19,899 nt of DNA from DASYYE01 sp035946955 (GCA_035946955.1 DASYYE010000245.1:1-19899), one strand, 5' to 3'; counted from the stretch's first letter, positions 7,671-15,522 are shown. The notes: generated by a model not told the origin, from the sequence alone. A program made the numbers and translations.

Positions 7671-9155
7671 GTGGCGGCAGCGGCTTCCAGCGGTGGTGGG
7701 CTGGCGGAGTGGGCGGAGCGGTCGGCCCGCCGCCGTGCCGGTGGCCAGCCGACTGGGGGGCAGGCAGCGGGCCGGCTGCGGTTCGTGTTCTACGGGCGGG
7801 TGTCGACGGAGGACTGGCAGGATCCGGTCACGTCCCGGGCGCGGCAGCGTGAACAGGCTGAGGCGCTGGTGCGCGGTCACGGGGCAATCGTGGCGGAACT
7901 GTTCGATGTAGGGGAGAGCCGGGCGGTGGCGTGGGCGCGGCGTCCGCAGGCCGCCGCCCTGGTCGCGCAGCTCGCTGACCCTGGCCGGGGGTGGGACGCG
8001 ATCGTGGTCGGGGAGTACGAGCGGGCGTTCTATGGCAGCCAGTACGCGGCGATGGCGCCGCTGTTCGAGCACTACGGGGTTCAGCTGTGGATGCCGGAGA
8101 CCGGCGGCCGGGTTGACTACTCCTCCGAGCATGACGAGAAGACGATGACGGTGCTCGGGCTGTCGTCGAAGCGGGAGGTCACCCGGACCAGCATCCGGGT
8201 CCGCACCGCGATGGCCGCCCAGACCCGCGAGCAGGGCCGCTACCTCGGCGGCCGCCCGCCGTACGGGTACCGGCTGGCTGATGCCGGGCCGCACCCGAAC
8301 AAGGCGCACGCCGCGTGGGGACGGCGGGCGCACCGGCTGGACCCCGATCCGGCGGCCGCGGATGTGGTGCGGTGGATATTCGCGCAGCGCCTGGCCGGGC
8401 ATTCGGTGGCGCGGATCGCCCGCGCTCTGAACGAAGCCGGGATCCCGTGCCCGTCTGCGGCCGACCCGGCGAGGAACCCGCACCGCAGCGGGGCCGTGTG
8501 GACGCTCGGCACGGTCGCCACGATCCTTTCGAACCCGCGCTATACCGGTCGGCAGGTGTGGAATCGGCAACGCACCGACACCGTGCTGGCCGACCCGGGC
8601 AACGTCACCTTGGGACACAAGAACGTGCAACGGTGGAACCTGCCCGACGGATGGGTCATCTCTGCCAAACCCTCACACCCGGCACTGGTCAGCGAAGCCG
8701 ACTTCATCGCCGCCCAGAACGTGAACTCTGCGCGCGGCCCAGCCCCGCAGGCCCGCCCGGTGCTCCGCCGGTACCTGCTCGCCGGGCTCATAGCCTGCGG
8801 CGTGTGCGGGCGGCGGATGGAGTCAGCCTGGTCCAACGGGAAGGCCGCGTACCGGTGCCGGCACGGCCGGACCAGCGCGATGGCACCAGACCCAGCCCGG
8901 CCGAAGAACACCTACGTCCGCGAGGACAAGCTCCTGCCGCACCTGCCCACCCTGCACCTCCTGCTCACCAGCCCGGCCGTCCGCCACCGGCGCCGCACCC
9001 GCGCCGGCACGGATGTCACCGCCACCATGAGCCCAGGCAAGGTGATCAGGTACCTGCACGAACACGAGATCACCCTCACCTGGGATCCAGCCGCCACAGC
9101 GCTGCAAGCACGCGGCACCGAGACTGCCAAGACCATCACCGTGGAGACAAGCTAA
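7671..9155 (+). CDS. Serine recombinase R1 (resolvase + recombinase + Zn-ribbon)
   Basis: Start GTG 7671 is chosen because GGGAGGGGG precedes it and the N-terminus 'VAAAASSGGGLAEWAERSAR' then aligns with R2; a longer frame to 7596 is possible. The 494-aa protein has the catalytic motif 'YGRVSTEDWQDPVTSRARQR' (nucleophile Ser45), the resolvase core with 'GWDAIVVGEYERAFYGS', a long helix 'SKREVTRTSIRVRTAMA', and then the large-serine-recombinase hallmark 'GRYLGGRPPYGYRL' (~189-202). A recombinase domain with 'SNPRYTGRQVWNRQR' follows, and a zinc ribbon (Cys376, Cys379, Cys396, His398). The family cuts and rejoins short att sites by way of a phosphoserine intermediate and catalyses integration, excision or inversion. 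It lies immediately before junction B and is a close paralogue of R2 (18316-19794). Confidence 0.9.
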   Translation: MAAAASSGGGLAEWAERSARRRAGGQPTGGQAAGRLRFVFYGRVSTEDWQDPVTSRARQREQAEALVRGHGAIVAELFDVGESRAVAWARRPQAAALVAQLADPGRGWDAIVVGEYERAFYGSQYAAMAPLFEHYGVQLWMPETGGRVDYSSEHDEKTMTVLGLSSKREVTRTSIRVRTAMAAQTREQGRYLGGRPPYGYRLADAGPHPNKAHAAWGRRAHRLDPDPAAADVVRWIFAQRLAGHSVARIARALNEAGIPCPSAADPARNPHRSGAVWTLGTVATILSNPRYTGRQVWNRQRTDTVLADPGNVTLGHKNVQRWNLPDGWVISAKPSHPALVSEADFIAAQNVNSARGPAPQARPVLRRYLLAGLIACGVCGRRMESAWSNGKAAYRCRHGRTSAMAPDPARPKNTYVREDKLLPHLPTLHLLLTSPAVRHRRRTRAGTDVTATMSPGKVIRYLHEHEITLTWDPAATALQARGTETAKTITVETS

Positions 9156-9160
9156 CCGGA

Positions 9161-9188
9161 GGGCCACAAGGCCCCCGTTCAGGAACGG
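9161..9188 (+). terminator. Tandem hairpins after recombinase R1
   Basis: GGGCC-ACAA-GGCCC (9161-9174) begins six bases after the R1 stop, followed at once by CCGTTC-AG-GAACGG (9175-9188). Both stems are perfect. They occupy the place of the GGCCGGG hairpins behind R3 and R2 and probably terminate R1 transcription before junction B. Confidence 0.5.
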
Positions 9189-9275
9189 AGGAGAACGCAA
9201 GAAACGCCGATCGCCCTGGCGCTGGCGGCAGCCTGTGCACGGGTGACGATCCGGCCTGCCCAAAAACGGGCCGAT

Positions 9276-9407
9276 ATGGGGAAATAACGTGTCCGAGACT
9301 TGAACACGAAAATCGGGGAGATCTCCCTGATTCGGGGAAATCATGGAACTAGGGTAACAAGAAATGACGATTCATGCCCAGCAGCTTTGCAAGAGTATTC
9401 GTTGTTT
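9276..9407 (+). repeat. Junction B: recombinase tail joined to conserved left end
   Basis: The left part 'atggggaaataacgtgtccgag' (9276-9297) is shared with junction C behind the R3 relic. From ACTTGAACACG (9298) to ATTCGTTGTTT (9407) the sequence is colinear with repeat A. B therefore has the right end of one unit fused to the left end of the next. CGTGT-CCGAGACTTGA-ACACG centres on the joint and is an imperfect dyad, as expected of a serine-recombinase crossover site. Compared with A, the five G between CCGAG and ACTTGAA are missing. Confidence 0.65.
9311..9332. promoter_or_regulatory. 22-bp near-perfect palindrome inside repeat B
   Basis: AATCGGGGAGA / TCTCCCTGATT are inverse complements except for one G/T position per arm, centred on GATC. 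The matching place in repeat A (from 1215) is recognisable but no longer symmetric. The palindrome is just right of the junction, a typical spot for an accessory or operator site of the recombination system. Confidence 0.45.
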
Positions 9408-9546
9408 GTACCACCTGCCAATGCGAAGCTCGGGATCCTGATCTGTTGATGGTCTCGTCGAGTCGACCGCGCCCATCCCCGCCGATCTGGCCGTAGTAGT
9501 CACCCGCATGGCCGTTCTCGCGGTGTTGCACGGAATGGTTGTTCTG

Positions 9547-10509
9547 TCACTCTGCCGGTGAAGCTCTGCCCGTTGTAGTGGTGTGGTTCAGGATGCGGGC
9601 GGCGCTGCCGCACGGGGCCGGATGGCCTCGTGGCAGCAGTTTGCTGACTTCGTCGCAGACGATGGCTTCGGCGAGCAGTACCCGGCCGAGGGCCTCGTTG
9701 CCGGTGTCGTACTCGGCGGGGGTTTCGCCCCACAGGCTGACCAGCGCCGCGTTCGTGGCAGCTTCCTGGGTCTGCCCAGCGATGAGGTGGCAGGCGATCT
9801 GCGCGCAGGTGCCGGCCTTGGTGCCTTGTTGTGCTGCCGCCAAGGCGGCGACGCGGGTGGCGACGGCGCGGCCGTGGGAGGGGAAGAGGGCCGCGACGGC
9901 TGTGAGAGCGGCGCGGTTTGCCGCCGGCTCGGTGTCCCACCGGGCGAGCAAGTCCGGAGCGGTCGCGCCGACGGCGTCGCGTGCCTGCTCGGCCCACCGC
10001 AGGGGGTGAGGCGGGCGGCCGGTGGCGGCGGCGATGTCGGCACCGGTGATCGTGTCACTCGCGTACCGGCTGGCCGCATAGACCAGCGTCGCGTAGATGT
10101 CGCAGCGGCGGGAGGAGGTGAGCGCGTCGGCAAGGATCATCCTGGCCAGGACGGTGACCGCCGAAGGGGTGTCCGGCCTGCACGTGCCGTTGGGCAGGAC
10201 CGTGTTGAGCAGGTCCAGGTGCCGTTCGTCCCAGTCCTGGTCAGTGCGGGCATGCGCCAGGCTGGTGAGCATGGCCGGGACTGGGTTGCTGCCGGTGCCG
10301 TAGGCGAAGTCGCTCCATGGGATCGTGTCCAGGTCATCCAGGTGCAGCGGCCGTAGCGGCTGGGTGTCCGGAACCAGCGCGAGATCCCCGGGTGGCGGTG
10401 CGGTGACCTCGAGGACCTGTGGGATGACAGGCCCTGCTCCGGTGTTGTGCCTGAGCAGTGACCGTGGTTCCAGGAGGCCGGGCCAGTCGCTGAGCCTCCT
10501 GTGGCGAAG
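9547..10509 (-). CDS. Unknown helical protein, 5' end probably lost by frameshift
   Basis: The frame is coherent from about 'RRLSDWPGLLEPRSLL' through 'LHLDDLDTIPWSDFAYGTGS', 'ERHLDLLNTVLPNGTC', 'ADALTSSRRCDIYATLVYAA', 'RWAEQARDAVGATAPDLLAR', 'GTCAQIACHLIAGQTQEAAT' and 'GRVLLAEAIVCDEVSKLL'. It is Ala/Leu-rich and helical, without signal peptide or membrane segments. No start codon is found at the beginning of the coherent part; the frame simply continues into non-coding character up to 10644. The best explanation is that it is the C-terminal part of the gene that begins at 10805, shifted near 10490. The family is not recognised. It lies between junction B and the DUF6907 genes, and its stop is 140 bases from repeat B. 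Confidence 0.5.
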   Translation of the reverse strand, partial: LRHRRLSDWPGLLEPRSLLRHNTGAGPVIPQVLEVTAPPPGDLALVPDTQPLRPLHLDDLDTIPWSDFAYGTGSNPVPAMLTSLAHARTDQDWDERHLDLLNTVLPNGTCRPDTPSAVTVLARMILADALTSSRRCDIYATLVYAASRYASDTITGADIAAATGRPPHPLRWAEQARDAVGATAPDLLARWDTEPAANRAALTAVAALFPSHGRAVATRVAALAAAQQGTKAGTCAQIACHLIAGQTQEAATNAALVSLWGETPAEYDTGNEALGRVLLAEAIVCDEVSKLLPRGHPAPCGSAARILNHTTTTGRASPAE

Positions 10510-10805
10510 CCGCCGTGTGCCCTGGCGATGGCATGGGCCTGCCGCAAGACCGCGAGTTCCTGCTGAATGCCCAGATTGCCGGGTGGATGCCGGTTGCCGT
10601 CGAAAGCGGTCAGTTCCCAGTCCATGCCGCGTTCCAGCAGCCACTGTCTACGGGAGGGGCGTGCCGTGACTTGGCCCCATCCGGATGCTGTCAGCGCGCC
10701 GGCCATCGATTCCGCGGCTGCCTCGTCCCGGGCGGCGAACCAGTAATGCGTCCCCCACGAAACGACGCCGCGATCCGTGGAATCCAAACCGGCCACGCCG
10801 GCCAC
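10480..10805 (-). CDS. RraB-like domain protein, N-terminal part
   Basis: The start is GTG 10805 (an in-frame GTG at 10796 is also possible); there is only a weak GGGCGG site upstream. The N-terminal ~100 residues, 'GTHYWFAARDEAAAESMAGA', 'ASGWGQVTARPSRRQWLLER', 'DWELTAFDGN' and 'AHAIARAHGGFATGG', resemble the RraB (regulator of RNase activity B) fold: an aromatic strand, a helix of Ala/Glu, a strand with W, and a final helix ending in HGG. RraB in enterobacteria binds RNase E; actinobacterial relatives are mostly uncharacterised. Beyond about 10490 the frame loses character, while the next frame over becomes protein-like, so a two-domain protein broken by one frameshift is likely. Confidence 0.5.
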
Positions 10806-11026
10806 CGTACCGCCCTACATCCACGGGCCAGGTCCACGCCACCCCGGACCGGGCACAATGCGGCACCGAACCGGCTGATCTGCGCGACTCGGCTTGCGAG
10901 CTCTGGCTACGTCTTGCCCACGCCGAGTCGGCAACTTGCGCCCTGCGCTGTCCACGACGTCCTGCGTTGGTCCCCGTTGTCATGATGGGCGCATGGGGCA
11001 GAGTCACGGCACGGCCCCGTATCAAG

Positions 11027-11779
11027 TCACACGCTCAGGTTAGCTGTCGCAAGATGTTCATGCCGAGTGTCGTGTAACAGGCAGCTACGGCCGGGGGGCC
11101 TGGAGGTCTCCGCCGGGTCGGCGTCGGCCCGGGAGCTGAGGTCGTGCAGGATGGCGGCCAGTTGGCGCGCCTCCGCTGGCGTGAGTTCGAAAGCCAGGTT
11201 CTTGTCTACCGAGACCTCGACCCGTGCCGGCCACGGGCTCCCGGCAACGGCGGGGACGAATGCCACCAGGGCCGCGGTGAGAACTTCCGTCTGGTCGGCG
11301 CGCTGGCTGTGGGTCAGCGAGATGGCGGCTGCGGGGCTCGAATGGTGAAAGCCGTCCAGCGGGAGGTCTGGGAGTACATGCTCGCCGCTGCACCACACTG
11401 GGCAGGGCCGCAGCCGCCAGGCACCGACCTTGGCCCCTGTGTCGTCGGCCATCTCGAAGCTATGACAGCCGGCGTGGCCGGACGGCAGGCTGCACGCCTC
11501 CCCATAATCATCGTCGCCGTCTGCACCACCGCCCTGCTCCGCTGGGCAGAGACCGTGTATCACCGCCAGGTCGCGGAGGCCGTCCGCCCATCGCATCCAC
11601 CACCCCTCGCTGCCAGACGCCTGCGCCAGCGCTAGGTGCGGCCCGTCGTGTGCTGCCTGCAGTTCACAGCGCAATTGTGCCTGGAGCGCGAAAAACGGCT
11701 CAGGAATCGGTGCCAGTTGCCCGGTCTCATCCGGGGTTAACGTGACCTCAGCCGGACATTCGACCTGACGCGGATGCAT
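11027..11779 (-). CDS. DUF6907-type protein with N-terminal Cys/His modules
   Basis: The ATG at 11779 is preferred to the GTG at 11863 because a perfect inverted repeat lies between this gene and the next, and a TATCGT box sits seven bases before the ATG (possibly a leaderless transcript). The ~250-aa product begins 'MHPRQVECPAEVTLTPDETG'. Two repeated Cys/His motifs follow: 'CELQAAHDGPHLALAQ' with 'WWMRWA' and 'CSLPSGHAGCHSFEM', perhaps metal-binding. The C-terminal half has the DUF6907 pattern: 'PCPVWCSGEHVLPDLPLDGF' with 'HHS', then 'VEVSVDKNLAFELTPAEARQ' and 'LAAILHDL'. The family is common in actinobacterial accessory DNA and its function is unknown. It is followed by ~220 bases without a gene. 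Confidence 0.65.
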   Translation of the reverse strand: MHPRQVECPAEVTLTPDETGQLAPIPEPFFALQAQLRCELQAAHDGPHLALAQASGSEGWWMRWADGLRDLAVIHGLCPAEQGGGADGDDDYGEACSLPSGHAGCHSFEMADDTGAKVGAWRLRPCPVWCSGEHVLPDLPLDGFHHSSPAAAISLTHSQRADQTEVLTAALVAFVPAVAGSPWPARVEVSVDKNLAFELTPAEARQLAAILHDLSSRADADPAETSRPPGRSCLLHDTRHEHLATANLSV

Positions 11780-11799
11780 GGCGTCACGATAGGCCACAC

Positions 11800-11825
11800 A
11801 GCGGGACACGGTGATGTGTCCCGCT
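11800..11825. promoter_or_regulatory. Perfect 10-bp inverted repeat upstream of the DUF6907-type gene
   Basis: AGCGGGACAC (11800-11809) and GTGTCCCGCT (11816-11825) are exact inverse complements around a 6-nt centre. The repeat lies between the stop of the gene at 11873 and the preferred start at 11779, some 20 bases from the ATG and just upstream of the TATCGT box. The position fits an operator. A hairpin attenuating read-through from the upstream gene is the alternative. Confidence 0.55.
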
Positions 11826-11872
11826 GAGAAGAGCGACAGCCAAGTGGTTCCCCGGCGCGGCACGAGGCGCTG

Positions 11873-12304
11873 CTAGGGCTTGCGAGGGCTGAGGTCTTCG
11901 GCGCCTGCTTCCCATGTGCGCGTCCCCGTGCCGTCGGCGTGCTCGGCGGTGTCTGCGAGCTTGAGCAGGGCTGCCGCGACGGCGCGGGCCTGGCCGGGCG
12001 TCATCTCGGCGGACGCGTCGGTCCGCTCCTCGGCGGTCCCGAGGTTGATCTCGATGAGGGCCGGCCCTGGGTCGCTGCCGAGAGGGTGCGTCCAGGATTT
12101 GAGGATCGTCCTCACGACCGTTTCGGGCGCGTCGCGGTGCATCCGGTCCGAGGTCGGCACCGCGACCTCCGGCCCGTAGTGGTGGTAGCCCTCGTCGCCA
12201 TCGACCACCTCGCCGTCAGCGAAATGCTGGCTGAGGGTGCACCAGGGCGGGCAAGGACGCAAGACCACCGCATCCCTGTCGCGCGGGTGGACGACTTCCG
12301 CCAT
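11873..12304 (-). CDS. DUF6907 domain-containing protein
   Basis: The start ATG at 12304 is preceded by GAGGAGAG. The 143-aa product holds one DUF6907 module: 'VLRPCPPWCTLSQHFADGEV', 'GYHHYGPEVAVPTS', 'PALIEINLGTAEERTDASAE' and 'MTPGQARAVAAALLKLADTA'. The C-P-x-W-C and H-H pair suggest a small metal-bound cap on an alpha/beta domain (inference). No signal peptide or membrane segment is seen. It is probably cotranscribed with, or separately regulated from, the larger relative downstream at 11027-11779, which shares the same C-terminal domain. The two look like an old duplication with an added N-terminus in one copy. Function is unknown. Confidence 0.75.
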   Translation of the reverse strand: MAEVVHPRDRDAVVLRPCPPWCTLSQHFADGEVVDGDEGYHHYGPEVAVPTSDRMHRDAPETVVRTILKSWTHPLGSDPGPALIEINLGTAEERTDASAEMTPGQARAVAAALLKLADTAEHADGTGTRTWEAGAEDLSPRKP

Positions 12305-12848
12305 GCCTCTCTCCTCAGCCGCACCTCAGGTCGCACTGCCCGATCAACCAACTACGCCTACGCCCGGCGGTCCAGCAGTGCTCGTGCGCACTGAACAACC
12401 GCGCCGACATCCACGATGCCATGGGCGAGACAGCCAAGTTGGTCGCCGGCCGAAACATGGTGCTGGCCCTGGCCGAGACCAGCTACGACCACCGCTACAT
12501 CGCTCCCGCCCGCCGCGCGCACCCTCGGGGAGTGCGGTGGCGCCGAGGCCGCCTACGGGGACATCCCCGCGTCCTAGCCACCCCCGCATTGCGATGGAGC
12601 AGGAGGTGGCGGTGGCAGGCTCCGAGTCCAGCAGACGAAGACGACTAACGATCAGAGACCACCGTAGCCACATCCACCCGACGGTCACGGAGGAGGTGGT
12701 CGACGATCTTCTTGTGCTCAAGGGGCGGCTGTAGCCGTATGGTGCGTTGTTCCGGCCGGAGGCACGTGGCCGGTGCCCCAGGTGGCACCTGCTCGCCCTT
12801 GAGTTGGCCCGGAAATCGCGTGGAGCGCCACTGGCCCTGGGCGGGACG
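12305..12848. other. Gene-poor stretch with unrecognised coding scraps
   Basis: A plus frame from about 12385 to 12510 reads protein-like ('NNRADIHDAMGETAKLVAGR' followed by 'NMVLALAETSYDHRYIAPA'). It then decays, has no start signal and matches nothing I recognise. A second scrap ends at 12734 ('HIHPTVTEEVVDDLLVLKGR' plus L and stop). The rest is Pro/Arg low-complexity shadow. These are probably relics of deleted genes. Confidence 0.35.
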
Positions 12849-13305
12849 ATGGCCGGATGGCAATCCAGGCAGGGCGGGTACTGGTTCGGCTATTGGCCGG
12901 TGCTGTCCTCGGCGAAGAGTCTGCGGCGACGCGGTGGTATGGCTGGCTGGGTTGAGTGGGCGCGGGTGGTTGCGCCTGGATGAGGCGGCGAGGTGGCGCG
13001 GCTGGCGTGGTTCGCCGTTGACGCGCGTCGAGGACTGGTACCTGCTGCTCGCCGGCAGGCCAACGGCCGTGGACATAGTGGCTGGGTCGATGCACCCGGA
13101 CGGACGGGTCCGCCAGACTGCCGTCGCAGCCCTGGCCGCCACGGACGGCCCGCTGGCCACAGCGGCCCTCGCGGTGCGGGCGGCTGACTGGGTTCCCCAG
13201 GTCGCCGGTGCTGCCGTAGCCGCTCTGGCTGCCCGGTCGGCGGTCGCGGAGGTGGTGGCTGCTGTTGAACTCGCCAATGACCAGCCAGGTCGGCCGAGTC
13301 TGTGA
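12849..13305 (+). pseudogene. HEAT-repeat protein fragment with frameshift
   Basis: The N-terminal part reads from ATG 12849 ('MAGWQSRQGGYWFGYWPVLS' then 'SAKSLRRRGGMAGWVEWAR'). Near 12960 the coding sense passes to another frame: 'GWLRLDEAARWRGW', 'SPLTRVEDWYLLLAGRPTAV', 'DIVAGSMHPDGRVRQTAVAA', 'LALRAADWVPQV'-like 'LAVRAADWVPQVAGAAVAAL'. These are HEAT-type helix pairs seen in large actinobacterial HEAT proteins of several hundred residues. The remaining repeats are absent: the frame ends at 13305 soon after 'VVAAVELAND'. It is therefore both frameshifted and truncated at its 3' end, next to the TA operon. Confidence 0.6.
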
Positions 13306-13323
13306 CTTGCACTTGACTGCTGC

Positions 13324-13650
13324 TCAGGCGGCTTCGGTGGTGGTGACGGTGAGGGTGTGGTCTCCGAAGCTGGCCACTAGGTCGAGCCGTCCGCCGAGTG
13401 CTTCGACATAGCGTGCGACGGCCTCGATGGTGGCGAGTTCGCCGCGTTCGATCTGAGAGACCCGGCCTGGGGTGACGCCCATGGCATCGGCGAGTTGGGC
13501 CTGGGTGAGGCCCTGGCGTTTGCGTTCCTCGGCGAGCCGGTAGCCGGTCTGGCGGGCCATGAGTTCCTTGCGGCGCCGTTCAGCCTCTTCCGGGCCGCCG
13601 ACGCGATCGATGTAGGCGTCGCGGTCCCACTTGGTGTATCCGCTCATCAA
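13324..13650 (-). CDS. HigA-like XRE antitoxin
   Basis: This 108-aa protein has an N-terminal helical lead ('WDRDAYIDRVGGPEEAERRR') and a classic XRE helix-turn-helix at ~45-75 ('GLTQAQLADAMGVTPGRVSQ' then 'IERGE'). The family C-terminus is 'TIEAVARYVEALGGRLDLVA' and 'SFGDHTLTV'. It neutralises the HigB-type toxin and normally represses the operon through the HTH. Its start overlaps the toxin stop by four bases (ATGA), so translation is coupled; toxin-first order is typical of HigBA. It is the intact counterpart of the remnant at 3200-3427. No defect is seen. Confidence 0.88.
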   Translation of the reverse strand: MMSGYTKWDRDAYIDRVGGPEEAERRRKELMARQTGYRLAEERKRQGLTQAQLADAMGVTPGRVSQIERGELATIEAVARYVEALGGRLDLVASFGDHTLTVTTTEAA

Positions 13651-14024
13651 CTGGGCTCCTCTTTCGCCCGTTCCTTCAGGTAGACCTCATACAGCTGTTC
13701 GGCTCGCGGGATCGCTTCGGTGTACCAGCGGTTCCACTTGCCTTCCTTGTTCCCGGCCACGAGTAAGATCGCCGACCGCCATGGGTCGAACGCGAACAGG
13801 ATTCGGATCTTGCTGGTGCCGCTCGATGGTGGACGGAGTTCCTTCAGGTTCTTGATTTTCGACGCGGTGATGGTATCCACCAAGGGGCGTCCCAGGGAGG
13901 GGCCGGAGCAGCTCAGTGCGTAGATGGCGTCATCGACCAGGTCAGCACTCTTGGGGTCGTCTGCCTGCAGTTCGCTGAGCCAGGTGGCGACCTCGTCGGT
14001 CTGGTAGATCTCCCATTCCCGCAC
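13647..14024 (-). CDS. HigB/RelE-type toxin (Gp49-like, DUF891)
   Basis: The start is GTG 14024, only four bases after the putative -10 box, so the mRNA is probably leaderless. The 125-aa product has the phage-derived Gp49-like/HigB pattern: 'DEVATWLSELQADDPKSADL', 'SLGRPLVDTITASKIKNLKE', 'LRPPSSGTSKIRILFAFDPW', 'AILLVAGNKEGKWNRWYTEA' and a final 'AEQLYEVYLKERA'. These toxins are ribosome-dependent mRNA endonucleases; the basic 'KIRILFAFDP' strand and 'GNKEGKWNRWY' segment carry the conserved residues. It is cotranscribed with the antitoxin and autoregulated through the 14030-14051 repeat (inference). It appears complete and functional. Confidence 0.88.
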   Translation of the reverse strand: MREWEIYQTDEVATWLSELQADDPKSADLVDDAIYALSCSGPSLGRPLVDTITASKIKNLKELRPPSSGTSKIRILFAFDPWRSAILLVAGNKEGKWNRWYTEAIPRAEQLYEVYLKERAKEEPS

Positions 14025-14029
14025 ACCAA

Positions 14030-14051
14030 GACTATAGCAAATCCTATAGTC
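14030..14051 (-). promoter_or_regulatory. TA operon promoter and palindromic operator
   Basis: GACTATAG (14030-14037) and CTATAGTC (14044-14051) form a perfect 8-bp inverted repeat with a 6-nt centre. On the minus strand the proximal arm contains an extended -10 (TGC-TATAGT, + strand ACTATA at 14031-14036), four bases before the GTG. No good -35 box is seen, consistent with an extended -10 promoter. A dimer of the XRE antitoxin bound here would cover the promoter. Confidence 0.7.
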
Positions 14052-14496
14052 ATCCTCAGAAGCGGCTCGGCGGATCCTGGCACTCGGGGGTGTCCGCGGC
14101 TGTCGGCGCTGGAGGCCGGAGTGCTACCTCGGTGGACGGCCACCGTATGGTGCCGGCTCGTCGGCGCTGGCCCGCCCGCGCTGACGCGGCTATTCCTCCC
14201 GGCCTGGTACCGCCCTGGCGGGGGTGCTTCCCTCAGCGACCCTGCGGTAGCGCTGGGGGGCCGGGATCTGCAAGCCGTCGCGGGCGTGATGGTCCCTCAG
14301 AGAGTGGCTGACCGACCCACATCGCTGACACCCTTGATCATGCGCCGTCAACACCGAGAGCCAGCGGTATTCCACCCACCACCGATAGCCGGCGTCAGCG
14401 CCGCCTGGGTGCCCGGCGAGTCGCGGTTGGCTGGCCTGCCGAGTGTGACGCGGGCTGACAGACAGTCAGTAGGGACATGAAAGGTGCGGATGTGCC
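14052..14496. other. No recognisable gene
   Basis: About 440 bases between the TA promoter and the EEP pseudogene. All frames are short or Pro/Arg/Gly-rich, and none matches a family I know. I see no convincing hairpin or repeat. It may contain decayed coding DNA. Confidence 0.4.
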
Positions 14497-15522
14497 ATGA
14501 ACCAGGCTCCGGCGACAGGCGGCGATACCGGCCCGGTGCAGGGTGGTGCCCGGGTGATTGTCGCGACCCTCAACACGCGCGGAATACCAGTCACCGGGTC
14601 GCAGCTGGCCAGGCGGTACCGGGCGATAGCTGAGGCTTTCGAGGCCTCTGACGCCGATGTGGTCGCTTTCCAGGAGGTGTTCACGTACTGGCACCTGCGC
14701 TTGCTGGCCCGCCGGATGGCTTCGTTCCGCCACGTGGCCTACCAGCTATCCGCGGCGGGGCCGGCCGGCGGACTGGTGACGTTCTCCCGGCTGTCGGTGT
14801 CCGCCTGCGCCTAATAGGGGCTAGCCGGTCGGCCGTCCGGCAGACTCGGTTCTGGTAGCCGCCGGCAGGTGAGCACTGGCTGCGCCCGGGCTCGTTCGGG
14901 AAGCCCTAGCGTTAGATCGTGCCCCTGCTGGTGGCCGGGAGAGTAGATCGCTGCTGGGATGTCGTGCCCGCTACCGCGGCTTTGGTTTCCCGGCGAAGGC
15001 GCCAGGAGTCTCCCTGGCGGCCCGGGCCAGAGCATCACTCAAGGGGATCCTGGTGGCGCAGCTTCCGGATCTGGGGGTAAGCGTGCTGAATACCCATCCG
15101 GTGGCTAACCGGGACGGTGACTGGGCGCAGGCTAACCGGTTCTTCCCGCTGCAGCAGGGCCAGCTCGGTGTCGTGGCGCGGGTGGTGAACGCCACGACCG
15201 CCCCAGCCGTGGTGTGCGGGGACTTCAACATCGGCCGCGACAGCGTCCTGCTGAGGGGTTTCCTGTCGGAGACCGGGCTGGCCGATGCCTTCAGCGGGCA
15301 GGGCCCGGCGACATTTCACTCGGAGTACCTCCCCCCGGCGAGCAAGGGCACTGCATCGACTTCATCCTGGTCTCACCTCAGATTGAAGCCGGGACTACGC
15401 AGGTGCTCTTCGGCGGCAAGCAGCTCCTGGGGGAGCGCAGAGAATACCTGTCTGACCACCTCGGCCTGTATGCCGGGCTCCACCTCGTACCGGATAAGGG
15501 GCCTGACTGCCCAGGCTCCTAG
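14497..15522 (+). pseudogene. Endonuclease/exonuclease/phosphatase (EEP) family, disrupted
   Basis: The N-terminal part from ATG 14497 has 'ARVIVATLNTRGIPV' and the metal-binding 'DADVVAFQEVFTYW', ending 'GGLVTFSRLSVSA'. About 165 foreign bases (roughly 14806-14970) then interrupt it with stop codons. Family sequence resumes in another frame at 14972: 'YRGFGFPAKAPGVSLAARAR', 'VSVLNTHPVANRDGDWAQAN' and 'PAVVCGDFNIGRDS'. A further shift in the CCCCCC run at 15331-15336 leads to 'GHCIDFILVSPQ' and the catalytic 'YLSDHLGLYAGLHL'. All EEP catalytic motifs (N, E, D-N, S-D-H) remain readable, so decay is recent. Intact relatives are ~300 aa Mg-dependent phosphodiesterases. The interruption is real; the C-run shift could be sequencing error. 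Confidence 0.75.

Noticed and set aside
7413..8630. Minus-strand open frame of 405 codons; similar one at 18184-19335
   Set aside because: Both are the same antisense shadow of the recombinase genes; their similarity to each other only reflects R1-R2 paralogy.
14190..14375. Minus-strand frame starting 'MEYRWLSVLTAHDQG' as an IS remnant
   Set aside because: Too short, no DDE motif and no terminal inverted repeats nearby.
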